This document shows, one piece after another, positions 16,675-27,751 of a stretch of 36,559 nucleotides of DNA (positions are counted from its first letter, which is position 1; the number at the start of each line of letters is the position of its first letter). A program made the translations under genes and the position numbers. The DNA comes from a bacterium TMED88 (GTDB lineage Bacteria > Myxococcota_A > UBA9160 > UBA4427). The stretch spans positions 1 to 36,559 of the forward strand of contig NHEP01000121.1 in NCBI GenBank assembly GCA_002171515.1, in the 5' to 3' direction. The notes under the pieces were generated by a model. It made no database searches, was not told the origin of the DNA, and was given only the letters and a program-made list of their open reading frames with translations.

Positions 16675-17391
16675 TCAGTGGGCCTCCTCAAGGGCTTGAC
16701 CGATGTAGATCATGGTGAGCAGGGCGAATACAAATGCCTGCAGGAAACAGACGAGCATCCCCAAGCCCATGAAAATGGCGGGGACCGCGATGGGCGCGAG
16801 CCCAATGAAAACCATCACGACCGTGTGGTCGGCAAACATATTGGCCAAAAGACGAATTCCGAGAGTCAAAATCCGCGCGAAGTGAAGCACAATCTCAAGC
16901 GGCAGAAAGAGAAAGACGAGTGGTCGAAGGTGATAGGTCTTGCCGCCAATCGTGGGGTTCCAAATCGCGGGGCCCATAAACTGGAAGATGTATTTCCATC
17001 CGTGCTCTTTGATGCCCACATAGTTGTAGACAATGAACGATACGGTTGCCCAGGCGTAGGTCACGTTGGCATCGCCTGTCGCACCCTTGAAGCCGGGAAC
17101 CAAACCCATCAGGTTGGCAAACAGAACAAAGAAAAAGATGGTGCCCGCAATCGGGAAATACTGCCTGGCCCGATCCCCCATGGTGTTTTCGCCGAGGTCC
17201 ATGAGGAATTCGATCAGAAGCTCAAAGACGTTGCGGACCGTAAAACCCTCGTCGGGCAACACGCCGCCGTCTTGGGCCACGGCTTTTCGAATCCGAAGAC
17301 CGCCAAACAAGAGCAAGGCAGCGGCGAAGAGGGTCGAGGTCAAGACCCACGGCACCTCACTGCTGCGCTCAAACCATTCAAAGATGTTCAT
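16675..17391 (-). CDS. atpB: ATP synthase subunit a
   Basis: The Fo subunit that forms the ion half-channels next to the c ring. The 238-aa protein has at least five hydrophobic segments. The essential Arg lies in ARILTLGIRLLANM, equivalent to E. coli Arg210, and FQFMGP and GLVPGF are family landmarks. The frame stays open ~315 nt upstream, but the family N-terminus (MNIFEWFERSSEVPW) begins at the ATG at 17391. That ATG overlaps the atpI stop in an ATGA arrangement, indicating translational coupling. Confidence 0.95.
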   Translation of the reverse strand: MNIFEWFERSSEVPWVLTSTLFAAALLLFGGLRIRKAVAQDGGVLPDEGFTVRNVFELLIEFLMDLGENTMGDRARQYFPIAGTIFFFVLFANLMGLVPGFKGATGDANVTYAWATVSFIVYNYVGIKEHGWKYIFQFMGPAIWNPTIGGKTYHLRPLVFLFLPLEIVLHFARILTLGIRLLANMFADHTVVMVFIGLAPIAVPAIFMGLGMLVCFLQAFVFALLTMIYIGQALEEAH

Positions 17392-17897
17392 TGCGGTGTT
17401 TCTCCATCCCGCGGATCGCGTTCCGCGGCCAAGACGACCTGCTCTGCTTCTTCCTCTTCCTCCGGGCGCTGCCTTTCGGCGGCCCGCCAGGCATTCCATT
17501 GATCCCACTCTTCGTCGTCGGGATCGAGGGCCGGCAATGTAGCGGGATCGACGACCTCTGGCCGATGCAACCAGGAATCGATGAGGACCGCGGGCATCGC
17601 AATCGAGAGCCCGACCAACAGGGCGATCGGGTTCGCGCCCAAGTACAGCACCACGATGATCCCGGTCCCCACCAGCACAAAGCGCAGCGCGAAAACCCCC
17701 ACCCACGGTCCGGCGCCCTGAAACTCGCCGGCGAAAAAGAGTCGGGCCCCTCGCATGAGGGTTCCGAAGTTGAGCGCCTCCAGACAGGCTCCCAGGGCCA
17801 AACTGGTTGCAAAATGCGGGCTCGCCAGCGCGTAGGAGGCCGCGATGGCGCCTGCGCTCAGTCCGAGGTTCAATCTTTCAACGCGTTCCAGTTTCAT
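17388..17897 (-). CDS. atpI: ATP synthase accessory protein I
   Basis: A 169-aa protein with four hydrophobic stretches in the AtpI pattern (LNLGLSAGAIAASYALA, FATSLALGACLEALNFG, FVLVGTGIIVVLYLGANP, IALLVGLSIAMPAVLI). A charged, cytoplasmic C-terminal tail follows (DPDDEEWDQW and an EEEEEAE run). AtpI helps assemble the c ring and has been proposed to carry Mg2+ in some species. GAAGAAG sits directly before the ATG. Its TGA overlaps the atpB start by 4 nt. Confidence 0.85.
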   Translation of the reverse strand: MKLERVERLNLGLSAGAIAASYALASPHFATSLALGACLEALNFGTLMRGARLFFAGEFQGAGPWVGVFALRFVLVGTGIIVVLYLGANPIALLVGLSIAMPAVLIDSWLHRPEVVDPATLPALDPDDEEWDQWNAWRAAERQRPEEEEEAEQVVLAAERDPRDGETPQ

Positions 17898-17910
17898 CTT
17901 CTTCTTTTAA

Positions 17911-18327
17911 TCAGCGATTCTCTCGCGAACTGTTCTCGAGCGGCCCAGCGCCCCCGGGCGGCTTCGATCCGGGAGTCGGTGACGGTCGATTTTGATCGCT
18001 CGGGACCCCGGTATCTACTTGGTTTCGCACTAGTTTTCCCATCCTGACCAGCCTCAGCACAAAAGCGGCGAATCCGATCACCGCTCCAATCAACAACCCG
18101 CGCGGCGACGTGTCGAATCGCACATCAACCCAGTACCCAATTCCCACCGCGATCACGATCGCGAGGACGGACTCCGTGGCCCCCTGGTAGGCGCTTCCCG
18201 CCGTCGAGTTGGCCTGACCGGCCATTCTCGTCAGCCTGCGCCCGCCCAGCAGACCCGCTCCCGCCGCCGCGCTTTTCTGCCGCGAAGGCTTCGAGCCCGG
18301 CCCGTTTTCCTTGGGGTTCTCCGTCAC
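17911..18327 (-). CDS. atpZ: AtpZ-type Fo accessory membrane protein
   Basis: The 138-aa protein has a basic, low-complexity N-terminus and two adjacent membrane helices joined by a short turn (ESVLAIVIAVGIGYWVDVRF, then SPRGLLIGAVIGFAAFVLRL). This is the pattern of the AtpZ/AtpQ family encoded beside atpI. It ends in a Pro- and Ser-rich tail. AtpZ with AtpI is reported to move divalent cations in alkaliphilic Bacillus; elsewhere its role is unsettled. The start is GTG at 18327 without a clear Shine-Dalgarno sequence. It is 13 nt from atpI and 111 nt after hemL. Confidence 0.78.
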   Translation of the reverse strand: MTENPKENGPGSKPSRQKSAAAGAGLLGGRRLTRMAGQANSTAGSAYQGATESVLAIVIAVGIGYWVDVRFDTSPRGLLIGAVIGFAAFVLRLVRMGKLVRNQVDTGVPSDQNRPSPTPGSKPPGGAGPLENSSRENR

Positions 18328-18438
18328 GACGGTCGAGCCCCCGGCGGCCGAGCGAACCTTTTCCCTAATGCAAACGAAGACCTATGGTCCTCTAGAGATC
18401 CAGATCGGCGCGCAGGATAGCCGACGCCCCCCATGGGC

Positions 18439-19764
18439 TCAACGGATCCGGGCGGCGCGCAACAACGCATTGCGGGCCACCTCAAGGGTGCGGTCGATAT
18501 CGCGGGCGCGGTGCGCCAAGGAGAGAAAGCCCGCTTCGTAGGACGATGGCGCGAGGTTGATGCCGCCTTCAAGCATTTCGGAAAAAAAGCATCGAAAGCG
18601 AGCCTGATGGGCCTTCTTGGCATCTTCAAAACGCCGAACCGGTCCGGAATGAAAGAAGAAACCAAACATTCCCCCCGCCGAGACCGTGGAAAAGGGAACG
18701 CCCGCTTCCTCCGCAAGGCTGTCGAGACCCCCGACCAAACGCTCACTCAAGGCATTGAGCCGGTCGTAGACATCGGGCTCTTCCAATCTCTCCAAGGTGG
18801 CCAGTCCCGCGGCCACCGCCAGGGGGTTTCCGGAAAGCGTCCCGGCCTGGTACACCTCGCCCGCCGGAGCCACGTGCCGCATCAAATCGTTGCGCCCTCC
18901 GTACGCCGCCGCCGGAAGGCCGCCGCCCACCACTTTTCCCAGACACGTCAGGTCTGGGCGAACCCTGAACAGCCGCTGGGCCCCACCGCGAGCCACCCGA
19001 AATCCGGTCATCACCTCGTCGAAAATCAGCAAAGCGCCGTGTTGATCGCAAAGCTCACGAAGACCCCGCAGAAAACCAGCCACCGGGGGAATACAACCCA
19101 TGTTGCCCGCAATGGGTTCCACGATGATGCACGCGATTTCATCAGGCCATCGCGCAAAGGCTTCCGCCACCGCATGGAGGTCATTGAACGGAGCTTGCAC
19201 GGTGAGTTCCGTCATCGCGGCCGGCACCCCCGGTGATCCCGGAATGCCCAGCGTCGCCACGCCGCTTCCTGCGCCCACCAACAAACCATCGGAATGGCCG
19301 TGGTAACAACCCTCAAACTTGAGCACACGCGACCGCCCGGTGACACCCCGCGCCAAGCGAATCGCGCTCATCGTGGCCTCGGTGCCGGATGACACCATTC
19401 GAACTTGCTGAACCGAGGGCAAGGCACGGCGAATCGCTTCAGCCAAACGTGTTTCGTTTTCTGTGGGCGCGCCGAAACTCGTCCCCTTTTTCATGGCCTC
19501 CCGCACAGCCCGCAACACACCCGGATGCGCGTGTCCGAGAATCATCGGACCCCATGAGCCCACGTAGTCGATGTACTCGTTTCCATCGATATCCCAAATC
19601 CGCGCACCCTTGGCCCGATCAATGAAACGGGGCGTGAGCCCCACCGCACCAAAGGCCCGGACTGGGCTATTGACACCACCGGGGATCACTCGTCGGGCCT
19701 GCCGAAAAGCATCTTTTGAGTGTTGGGTCTTGAGTTTCTTTCGAGCCGTTTTTCGAGCAGTCAT
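18439..19764 (-). CDS. hemL: Glutamate-1-semialdehyde 2,1-aminomutase
   Basis: PLP enzyme converting glutamate-1-semialdehyde to 5-aminolevulinate in the C5 route to haem. VIPGGVNSPVRAF near the N-terminus, FEGCYHGHSDG, LLIFDEVMTGFRV (PLP-contacting Asp) and the Schiff-base Lys277 in LGKVVGGGLP are all seen. The ATG at 19764 gives 441 aa. A TTG at 19776 would overlap the gyrA stop by 4 nt (TTGA) and add four residues. It lies directly behind gyrA and is probably cotranscribed with gyrase. That neighbour is unusual for a haem gene and is noted as a finding. Confidence 0.96.
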   Translation of the reverse strand: MTARKTARKKLKTQHSKDAFRQARRVIPGGVNSPVRAFGAVGLTPRFIDRAKGARIWDIDGNEYIDYVGSWGPMILGHAHPGVLRAVREAMKKGTSFGAPTENETRLAEAIRRALPSVQQVRMVSSGTEATMSAIRLARGVTGRSRVLKFEGCYHGHSDGLLVGAGSGVATLGIPGSPGVPAAMTELTVQAPFNDLHAVAEAFARWPDEIACIIVEPIAGNMGCIPPVAGFLRGLRELCDQHGALLIFDEVMTGFRVARGGAQRLFRVRPDLTCLGKVVGGGLPAAAYGGRNDLMRHVAPAGEVYQAGTLSGNPLAVAAGLATLERLEEPDVYDRLNALSERLVGGLDSLAEEAGVPFSTVSAGGMFGFFFHSGPVRRFEDAKKAHQARFRCFFSEMLEGGINLAPSSYEAGFLSLAHRARDIDRTLEVARNALLRAARIR

Positions 19765-19772
19765 CGGTGGGA

Positions 19773-22292
19773 TCAACTTTCGTCAGCCGGTTCGACCACC
19801 GACTCATCCTCTTCGGCGTCATCAGCGCCGACATCTCCTTCCGCGACGCGGGCCACGGCCACCAATTTTTCATCTGTGGCGAGGTCCATCATCCGGACGC
19901 CCTGGGTCGCTCGACCCATCGTTGAAATCCCGTCCACTGCGCACCGAAGCACCTTGCCGCCATCGGTGATCAACATCACGTCATCACCATTCATGACCTG
20001 AAGGACGCCGACCACCTGACCGTTTCGGTCGCCGGTCTTGATATTGATGATGCCCTGTCCGCCCCGCCGCTGGACCCGGTAGTCCTCGAGAGGGGTCCGC
20101 TTCCCGTAGCCATTTTGCGTCACACTCAAAACCGTGGCCCCGGGGTGAATGACTTCCATGCCAATCACCACATCATCGGCGGATAGACTCACACCTCGCA
20201 CGCCCGTCGCCGTGCGCCCCATCGGGCGAACATCCGCTTCATCGAATAGAACCGCCTTGCCAGCCCGCGTCGCAATGAGAACTTGATTGCTTCCATAAGA
20301 CCGCCCGGCGGCAATCAACTCGTCTCCATCGGCCAAGTTCACCGCAATAATCCCGGCTTTGCGAGGATTCGAGTACGCCTTCAGCGCGGTCTTCTTCACC
20401 ACCCCGTTGCGTGTCGCCAAGATCACGTGCTCGTCTCCGCCGACATCTTCGAAGCTGCGGACCGGCAACATGGCCTCAATCCGCTCCCCCTCGGTGAGCT
20501 CAAGGACATTGACGATCGCCTTGCCCTTGGCCGCACGACCCAGTTGAGGCAGGGCGTGCACCTTAAGCCAATGCAACCGGCCCTTGTTGGTGAAAAACAA
20601 CAGGTAGGCGTGGGTCGAGGCCACGCCGAGGTGGCGGACAAAGTCCTCACTTCGCGTTTCCATGCCCCGAGCACCCTTTCCTCCACGGCGCTGGGCCCGG
20701 TACAAGGTGACGGGGTTTCGCTTGATGTACCCCAGGTGGGACAAGGTCACGACCATGTCTTCTTCGACGATCAGGTCTTCGTTTGTGATGCCCCCGATGG
20801 CTTCGACGATCTGCGTCCGACGTTCGTCTCCGAAGCGTTCGTTGACCTCGCGAACCTCTGTGATGACCACTTCGAGAATTCGAGCATCGCTCTCCAGCAG
20901 GTCCTTTAGGTCGGCGATCTTCAGCCGAAGCGCCTCCAACTCATCAATGACTTTCTGGCGCTCCATCGCGGTCAAAGAGCGCAAGCGCATCTCAAGGATC
21001 GCTTGAGCTTGACGCTCTGAAAGTTGGAAACGCGTCATCATCTGATCGCGCGCTGCAGCTGCATCTTCACTTTCGCGAATCAACGCGATGATCTCATCGA
21101 GGTGATCGAGGGCAATCGCGAACCCCTCGAGGATATGGGCTCGAGCCTCCGCTTGCGCCAAGTCATAGATGGCTCGCCGGATGACGACCTCTTTCCGAAA
21201 CTCGATAAAGTGTCGAAGCGCCTGCTTGAGGCCCAAGGTTTCTGGCCGGCCATTGACGAGAGCGAGCAGGTTGACCCCGAAGGTCGTCTGAAGGGGCGTC
21301 ATCTTGTAGAGCTGGTTGAGAATGACTTCCTCGGCCACGTCGCGACGCAGCTCAATGACAATTCGCATCCCTTCGCGATTGGACTCATCGCGCAAATCTG
21401 TAATTCCGGCGATGCGGCCTTCTCGGACGAGGTCTGCGATGCGCTCGATCAACATCGCCTTGTTGACCTGATAGGGGATCGCGCTCACCACAATCCTTGA
21501 GCCGCGCTTCGTCTCTTCAAAGTCTGCGGTGGCCCGGAGAATGAGTTGGCCTCGGCCGGTGTGGTAGTAGCTCCGAACACCTTCGTTCCCACAGAGCAAG
21601 GCCCCGGTTGGGAAATCGGGACCGGGCATCCGCTCCATGAGCTCGTCCACTGTGCATTCCGGATTCTCAGCCTCGTGGACGAGGGCTTCGGTCAGCTCTC
21701 TCAGATTGTGGGGAGGAATGTTTGTCGCCATCCCCACCGCAATGCCAGCCGAGCCATTGGCAAGAAGATTGGGAAAGCGAGTCGGAAGGACTTCCGGCTC
21801 TTCCATCTGGCCATCGAAGTTCGGCGAGAAGTCAACCGTCTCCCGATCGATGTCCCGAAGCATTTCCTCAGCGAGAGAATCCAGCCTGGCTTCGGTGTAT
21901 CGATAAGCTGCGGCGGAGTCGCCATCGATTGAACCAAAGTTGCCTTGGCCGTCCACGAGCGGATATCTCAGGGAAAAGTCCTGAGCCATCCTGACCATGG
22001 CTTCGTAAACCGCGCTATCGCCGTGGGGGTGGTAATGCTTCAGAACCTCACCGACGACCCCCACGGATTTCTTATAGGCTCGGTTGGGAAGGAGACCCTC
22101 CTGCTGCATGGCGTACAGAATACGCCGGTGCACGGGTTTCAGGCCGTCTTCAACTTTCGGAAGTGCCCGGCTGATAATGACCGACATCGAATAGGCGAGG
22201 AACGAACTCCGAACCTCATCCTCGATTGCGATGGCAGCCGTTCCGCCCCCGCCCCCTTCTTCAAGCGTTTCGTCTGTAGGTTCGTCCGGCAA
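19773..22292 (-). CDS. gyrA: DNA gyrase subunit A
   Basis: Breakage-reunion subunit of gyrase, 839 aa. The catalytic tyrosine is Y132 in [11 protein letters not shown]. The quinolone region [15 protein letters not shown] has Ser at 93 (equivalent to E. coli 83) and Glu at 97 in place of Asp87, so it shows no classical resistance change at the Ser. The GyrA box QRRGGKG is present, and a second QRRGGQG lies in the beta-pinwheel. The protein ends in an acidic tail ([11 protein letters not shown]). The start appears to be TTG at 22292; no in-frame ATG precedes the conserved [11 protein letters not shown]. gyrB ends 47 nt upstream. Confidence 0.97.
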   Translation of the reverse strand: MPDEPTDETLEEGGGGGTAAIAIEDEVRSSFLAYSMSVIISRALPKVEDGLKPVHRRILYAMQQEGLLPNRAYKKSVGVVGEVLKHYHPHGDSAVYEAMVRMAQDFSLRYPLVDGQGNFGSIDGDSAAAYRYTEARLDSLAEEMLRDIDRETVDFSPNFDGQMEEPEVLPTRFPNLLANGSAGIAVGMATNIPPHNLRELTEALVHEAENPECTVDELMERMPGPDFPTGALLCGNEGVRSYYHTGRGQLILRATADFEETKRGSRIVVSAIPYQVNKAMLIERIADLVREGRIAGITDLRDESNREGMRIVIELRRDVAEEVILNQLYKMTPLQTTFGVNLLALVNGRPETLGLKQALRHFIEFRKEVVIRRAIYDLAQAEARAHILEGFAIALDHLDEIIALIRESEDAAAARDQMMTRFQLSERQAQAILEMRLRSLTAMERQKVIDELEALRLKIADLKDLLESDARILEVVITEVREVNERFGDERRTQIVEAIGGITNEDLIVEEDMVVTLSHLGYIKRNPVTLYRAQRRGGKGARGMETRSEDFVRHLGVASTHAYLLFFTNKGRLHWLKVHALPQLGRAAKGKAIVNVLELTEGERIEAMLPVRSFEDVGGDEHVILATRNGVVKKTALKAYSNPRKAGIIAVNLADGDELIAAGRSYGSNQVLIATRAGKAVLFDEADVRPMGRTATGVRGVSLSADDVVIGMEVIHPGATVLSVTQNGYGKRTPLEDYRVQRRGGQGIINIKTGDRNGQVVGVLQVMNGDDVMLITDGGKVLRCAVDGISTMGRATQGVRMMDLATDEKLVAVARVAEGDVGADDAEEDESVVEPADES

Positions 22293-22339
22293 GAGTTAAT
22301 CCCGATTTAAGGCGCGAAGCTGGGTGCGCGCCGCAGTCT

Positions 22340-25122
<2,783 letters not shown>

Positions 25123-26262
25123 TCAGAGTCTCATGGGCATGACGACCGCGGTGGTGTCGTCATCGTTCGCCGGCATCAGCTGGGCGGGGGAGAGATCGCT
25201 CTGCAGTCCGAGTCGGAGCTCTTTTTCCTTAAGAGCCGAAAGGGCGTCAATGAGATAGCGGGCGTTGAACCCAACCGCGACCGGTTCCCCGGAATATTCG
25301 ATATCAAACTCGTCCTGGGCATCCCCGAGATCAGGATTATTAGAAGAGACCACGAGCTGTCCCTCTCCCAACTCGAGCTTCACTGCCCGGCTGCGTTCTG
25401 AAGACAGCAAGACAACCCGTCGCAGAGACTTCATGAGTTGTTCAGAGGACACAACCAGCCGGACCGATAAATCGTTGGGGATCACCTGCTGATAATTGGG
25501 AAACTCGCCCTCGATTAATCGCATCACAAGAGTGACATCACCCTTGCGGGCTAGACCGCTATTCCCCTCGAAGCCGATCTCGACCTCATCGACGTCATCT
25601 TCATCAAGAAGCCGCTTAAGCTCCGTAAGGCCCTTTCTCGGAATGATCACCCCATTTGCGAGGCCCGCGAGATCGCCTTCGACTTCTCGATCGACTAGGG
25701 CGAGCCGATGTCCATCGGTCGCGACCATTCTAAGTTTCCCCGTGTCGGCGTGGACTTCGAGATAAACGCCGTTGAGGTTATATCGGGTCTCGTCAACAGA
25801 GGCTGCGTAGATGGTGCGATCGATCATTGAAGACAGAAGAGCCGAAGGGATGTTGACCGTCGATTCGGGGGAGAATTCAGGCAGTGTCGGGTATTCGTCG
25901 GCCGAGGTTCCGGCCAAAGTGAAGTGGGCTCGCGCACACCGAATATCGAGGTACGAATTTTGGGTCGCTTCCAGGGCGATGTCTTCATCGGGAAGTTCTC
26001 GAACGATCTCGAACAACTTCTTTGCCGCCACCGTCAAGCCCCCGGCTTTTTCAACCCGAGCGGGGTGACGTCCTCGAAGACCCACTTCGAGATCGGTCGC
26101 CGCCATCTGGAGACCCCCCCCGCCATCGGCGCCTTTTCCAGAACCCTTATCGGCTTCAAGGAGGACGTTGGCCAAAATAGGCATCGAATTTCGTTTTTCG
26201 ACGATGGCCTGTAGGCGGGCGAGTGCTTTTTGAAATTCGACCTTGGAGATGCTGAGCTTCAT
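25123..26262 (-). CDS. dnaN: DNA polymerase III beta subunit (sliding clamp)
   Basis: Ring-shaped processivity factor of replication, 379 aa, three repeated clamp domains. The N-terminus MKLSISKVEFQKALARLQAI, the SMPILANVLLEA motif in domain 1, the VATDGHRLALVDRE motif in domain 2 and the C-terminal VVMPMRL are hallmark sequences; the last forms part of the peptide-binding pocket. ATG 26262 is preceded on the minus strand by GGAAGG at good spacing. It is the first gene of the leftward arm and is divergent from rpmH. dnaA, its usual upstream partner, is missing. Confidence 0.97.
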   Translation of the reverse strand: MKLSISKVEFQKALARLQAIVEKRNSMPILANVLLEADKGSGKGADGGGGLQMAATDLEVGLRGRHPARVEKAGGLTVAAKKLFEIVRELPDEDIALEATQNSYLDIRCARAHFTLAGTSADEYPTLPEFSPESTVNIPSALLSSMIDRTIYAASVDETRYNLNGVYLEVHADTGKLRMVATDGHRLALVDREVEGDLAGLANGVIIPRKGLTELKRLLDEDDVDEVEIGFEGNSGLARKGDVTLVMRLIEGEFPNYQQVIPNDLSVRLVVSSEQLMKSLRRVVLLSSERSRAVKLELGEGQLVVSSNNPDLGDAQDEFDIEYSGEPVAVGFNARYLIDALSALKEKELRLGLQSDLSPAQLMPANDDDTTAVVMPMRL

Positions 26263-26276
26263 CCCAGAGCCTTCCT

Positions 26277-26312
26277 ATCTATTTATTGTCTTAAAATTTT
26301 TTAAAATAAGAA
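26277..26312 (-). promoter_or_regulatory. AT-rich element upstream of dnaN
   Basis: The strand reads CTTAAAATTTTTTAAAATAAG at its core, sharply richer in A and T than its surroundings. It begins ~15 bp before the dnaN ATG, so it may hold the dnaN promoter (TAAATA- and TTTTAA-like -10 boxes) or an unwinding element. The exact promoter hexamers cannot be fixed. Confidence 0.4.
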
Positions 26313-26378
26313 GGAGTAGAAGTGGTAGTGGGCTTCAAAACGGATAGAACGAGTCTAAACCTTTGAATCAAATCATCT

Positions 26379-26729
26379 TTAGCCTGCCGCCTCGGATCGC
26401 CAGTCTTCACCTGATCTGTCCGACGACCGGCACCCTTCGTAGAGGAACGAATTGTCGCGGTCCGATTTGTCGCGATAGTACCACGCACGACCGGTCATCG
26501 GCTCCCCTTGCTCGGCAAACTCAGCCTCGATCGGGTTGGGAAGAAGCCCCGAACGAACCCAATTGGCGAGGTCATTGAGGGGAGAGAACCCCCCAACCTC
26601 GGGATAGCGCCAAGTCAAAGTGATAGCTAACTTCCCGCGTCCTTCGGGCAGGGACGGCTCCTCCTGCTGCCTCGAAGCACTCCGCACAGAAACCTGTGAA
26701 TGGACGGCTCGAGTTTGGATTTTTGACAT
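26379..26729 (-). CDS. doubtful small ORF in the dnaN-rpmH gap
   Basis: A 116-codon minus-strand frame whose middle part (GKLAITLTWRYPEVGGFSPL, then NDLANWVRSGLLPNPIEAEF) has a protein-like composition without low complexity. The start ATG at 26729 has no Shine-Dalgarno sequence. The frame runs further upstream to 26846, antisense to rpmH. No family was recognised. It may be a real orphan gene, a decayed gene or chance. It is listed because nothing else explains the region. Confidence 0.25.
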   Translation of the reverse strand: MSKIQTRAVHSQVSVRSASRQQEEPSLPEGRGKLAITLTWRYPEVGGFSPLNDLANWVRSGLLPNPIEAEFAEQGEPMTGRAWYYRDKSDRDNSFLYEGCRSSDRSGEDWRSEAAG

Positions 26730-26751
26730 ACCCAGGTGCCGATTTAGGGGC
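26723..26751 (+). promoter_or_regulatory. possible rpmH promoter
   Basis: A perfect -35 hexamer TTGACA lies at 26723-26728, ~70 bp before rpmH. No good -10 is found at 16-18 bp spacing (TTAGGG at 15 bp is the nearest). Ribosomal protein promoters can tolerate weak -10 boxes, so this stays tentative. Confidence 0.35.
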
Positions 26752-26798
26752 TGTGCACCGCTTTCCGCGCAGCCAGCCCGCGAGAAGAGAGAATTCAA

Positions 26799-26948
26799 AT
26801 GAAGAGAACCTATCAGCCGAGCCGAATCAAAAGGCTTCGAAAACACGGCTTTCGAGAACGCATGAAGACGAAGGCTGGACGGGCCACCCTGAAGCGTCGA
26901 CGGGCCAAGGGTCGGAAGCGATTAGCCGTCTCGGTGGGCTCGAAGTAG
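26799..26948 (+). CDS. rpmH: 50S ribosomal protein bL34
   Basis: A 49-residue, strongly basic protein: [18 protein letters not shown], then [20 protein letters not shown] and [11 protein letters not shown], with the KRTYQPS start and the FRxRMxTxxGRxxLxxRRxKGR core of bL34. It is shorter than 60 codons and easily missed by length-limited gene calling. rpmH followed by rnpA, yidD, yidC, jag and rsmG is one of the most conserved bacterial gene orders and lies close to the replication origin in many species. A terminator-type hairpin follows it. Confidence 0.98.
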   Translation: MKRTYQPSRIKRLRKHGFRERMKTKAGRATLKRRRAKGRKRLAVSVGSK

Positions 26949-26967
26949 AGGTTTCCGCTTGAGAATA

Positions 26968-26991
26968 GGGCGGCTTCAGCCGCCCCGTTTT
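26968..26991 (+). terminator. intrinsic terminator/attenuator between rpmH and rnpA
   Basis: GGGCGGC-TTCA-GCCGCCC (26968-26985) is a perfect 7-bp GC stem with a tetraloop, followed by CGTTTTCTG. It is the best intrinsic terminator in the window. Partial termination here would give more rpmH than rnpA message, as seen in other bacteria. Confidence 0.8.
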
Positions 26992-27013
26992 CTGTGCGTA
27001 GAAAGAGACCTCT

Positions 27014-27427
27014 ATGAATACCGAAAACGAGGCCGAGGACCGGCGACTTCGTCGCACGGAGCGATTGCTGGACGGCCGAGATTACCGACGCGTGTCACGT
27101 AAGGGTCGTCGTTTGACCAGCAGAGGGTTCGTAATGCTGGTCTCGCCCTCAAGAGAAACCGAGACCGAGCAAGGGCCGCAAGCCGCTCGCCTTGGAATGA
27201 GTGCGAGCCGGCGCGTTGGCAACGCGGTCACGAGAAATCGCGTAAAACGCCAAATACGCGAGTGGTACCGTGCCGAAAAGCATATTATCCCCGGGGGAAA
27301 AGACTACGTGTTGATTGTCAGGAGGCCCGCGGCGGGGATGTCCAGCGGTGAAATCCGGCAAATGCTGTCCCGCTTAATCGATCAAATGTCCGCCAAATCG
27401 CAGGCCGGGGCTGTCTCGCGAAGATGA
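27014..27427 (+). CDS. rnpA: Ribonuclease P protein component
   Basis: Binds the RNase P RNA and helps 5' maturation of tRNA. The 137-aa basic protein has the RNP signature [13 protein letters not shown], the preceding [17 protein letters not shown] and the later [11 protein letters not shown] strand. The N-terminal ~18 residues are an acidic/basic extension ([18 protein letters not shown]) before the family start [10 protein letters not shown]. The gene overlaps yidD by 4 nt (ATGA). The RNase P RNA gene is not in the window. Confidence 0.95.
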   Translation: MNTENEAEDRRLRRTERLLDGRDYRRVSRKGRRLTSRGFVMLVSPSRETETEQGPQAARLGMSASRRVGNAVTRNRVKRQIREWYRAEKHIIPGGKDYVLIVRRPAAGMSSGEIRQMLSRLIDQMSAKSQAGAVSRR

Positions 27428-27750
27428 ATATCCGAAACCGCCCGATGCAGAGTCAGGGGAGATTGGCCAAAACGGCTGATAAAGCGCCTCTGCGCCGGAG
27501 GGGCGTCGGCTTTTTGGTCGTCTTGCTGCGATTTTGGCACCGTGCAATTTCGCCAATGCTCGGGCCGCGCTGCCGATTCGAGCCGAGCTGTTCCTGCTAC
27601 GCCGCAGAGGCCTTAGAGCGCCATGGACCGCTCCGGGGAGGCCTTCTCTCGATGACGCGCCTGGCCCGATGCCACCCATTTCACCCCGGGGGATTTGACC
27701 CAGTGCCCGATCGGGTCGAGCCGCCCTCGTTGCCACAGAGGTTGACCTGA
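27424..27750 (+). CDS. yidD: Membrane protein insertion efficiency factor YidD
   Basis: A small amphipathic protein that aids Sec/YidC membrane insertion. At 108 aa it carries the family core: [20 protein letters not shown], then [12 protein letters not shown] and [17 protein letters not shown], including the conserved Cys residues. An N-terminal stretch of ~26 residues is basic and not conserved. Its ATG overlaps the rnpA stop, and yidC begins 1 nt after its own stop, so the three are tightly coupled. Confidence 0.95.
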   Translation: MNIRNRPMQSQGRLAKTADKAPLRRRGVGFLVVLLRFWHRAISPMLGPRCRFEPSCSCYAAEALERHGPLRGGLLSMTRLARCHPFHPGGFDPVPDRVEPPSLPQRLT

Positions 27751-27751
27751 C

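Larger units (their letters stand above)
26263..26798. other. dnaN-rpmH intergenic region, possible origin site
   Basis: This 536-bp gap lies where dnaA and oriC usually sit and is the point from which genes diverge. Near dnaN is an AT-rich stretch (~26277-26310) with an A4-T6-A4 run. I searched by eye for DnaA boxes (TTATNCACA, up to two mismatches) on both strands and found none convincing. One unsupported minus-strand ORF (26379-26729) is listed separately. The origin proposal rests on gene order, divergence and nearby parS/parAB. Confidence 0.35.

Noticed and set aside
16678-17502. 274-codon plus-strand ORF opposite atpB/atpI
   Set aside because: Lies wholly antisense to two well-supported membrane protein genes and has a His-, Gly- and Gln-rich composition typical of mirrored hydrophobic genes.
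17392-17706. Upstream extension of atpB (to 17706)
   Set aside because: The extra 105 residues are Arg- and Gly-rich, lie inside atpI in another frame, and precede a normal AtpB N-terminus at 17391.
26263-26798. DnaA boxes in the dnaN-rpmH gap
   Set aside because: The closest matches (for example CCATTCACA on the minus strand near 26695) have three mismatches to TTATCCACA and do not cluster.
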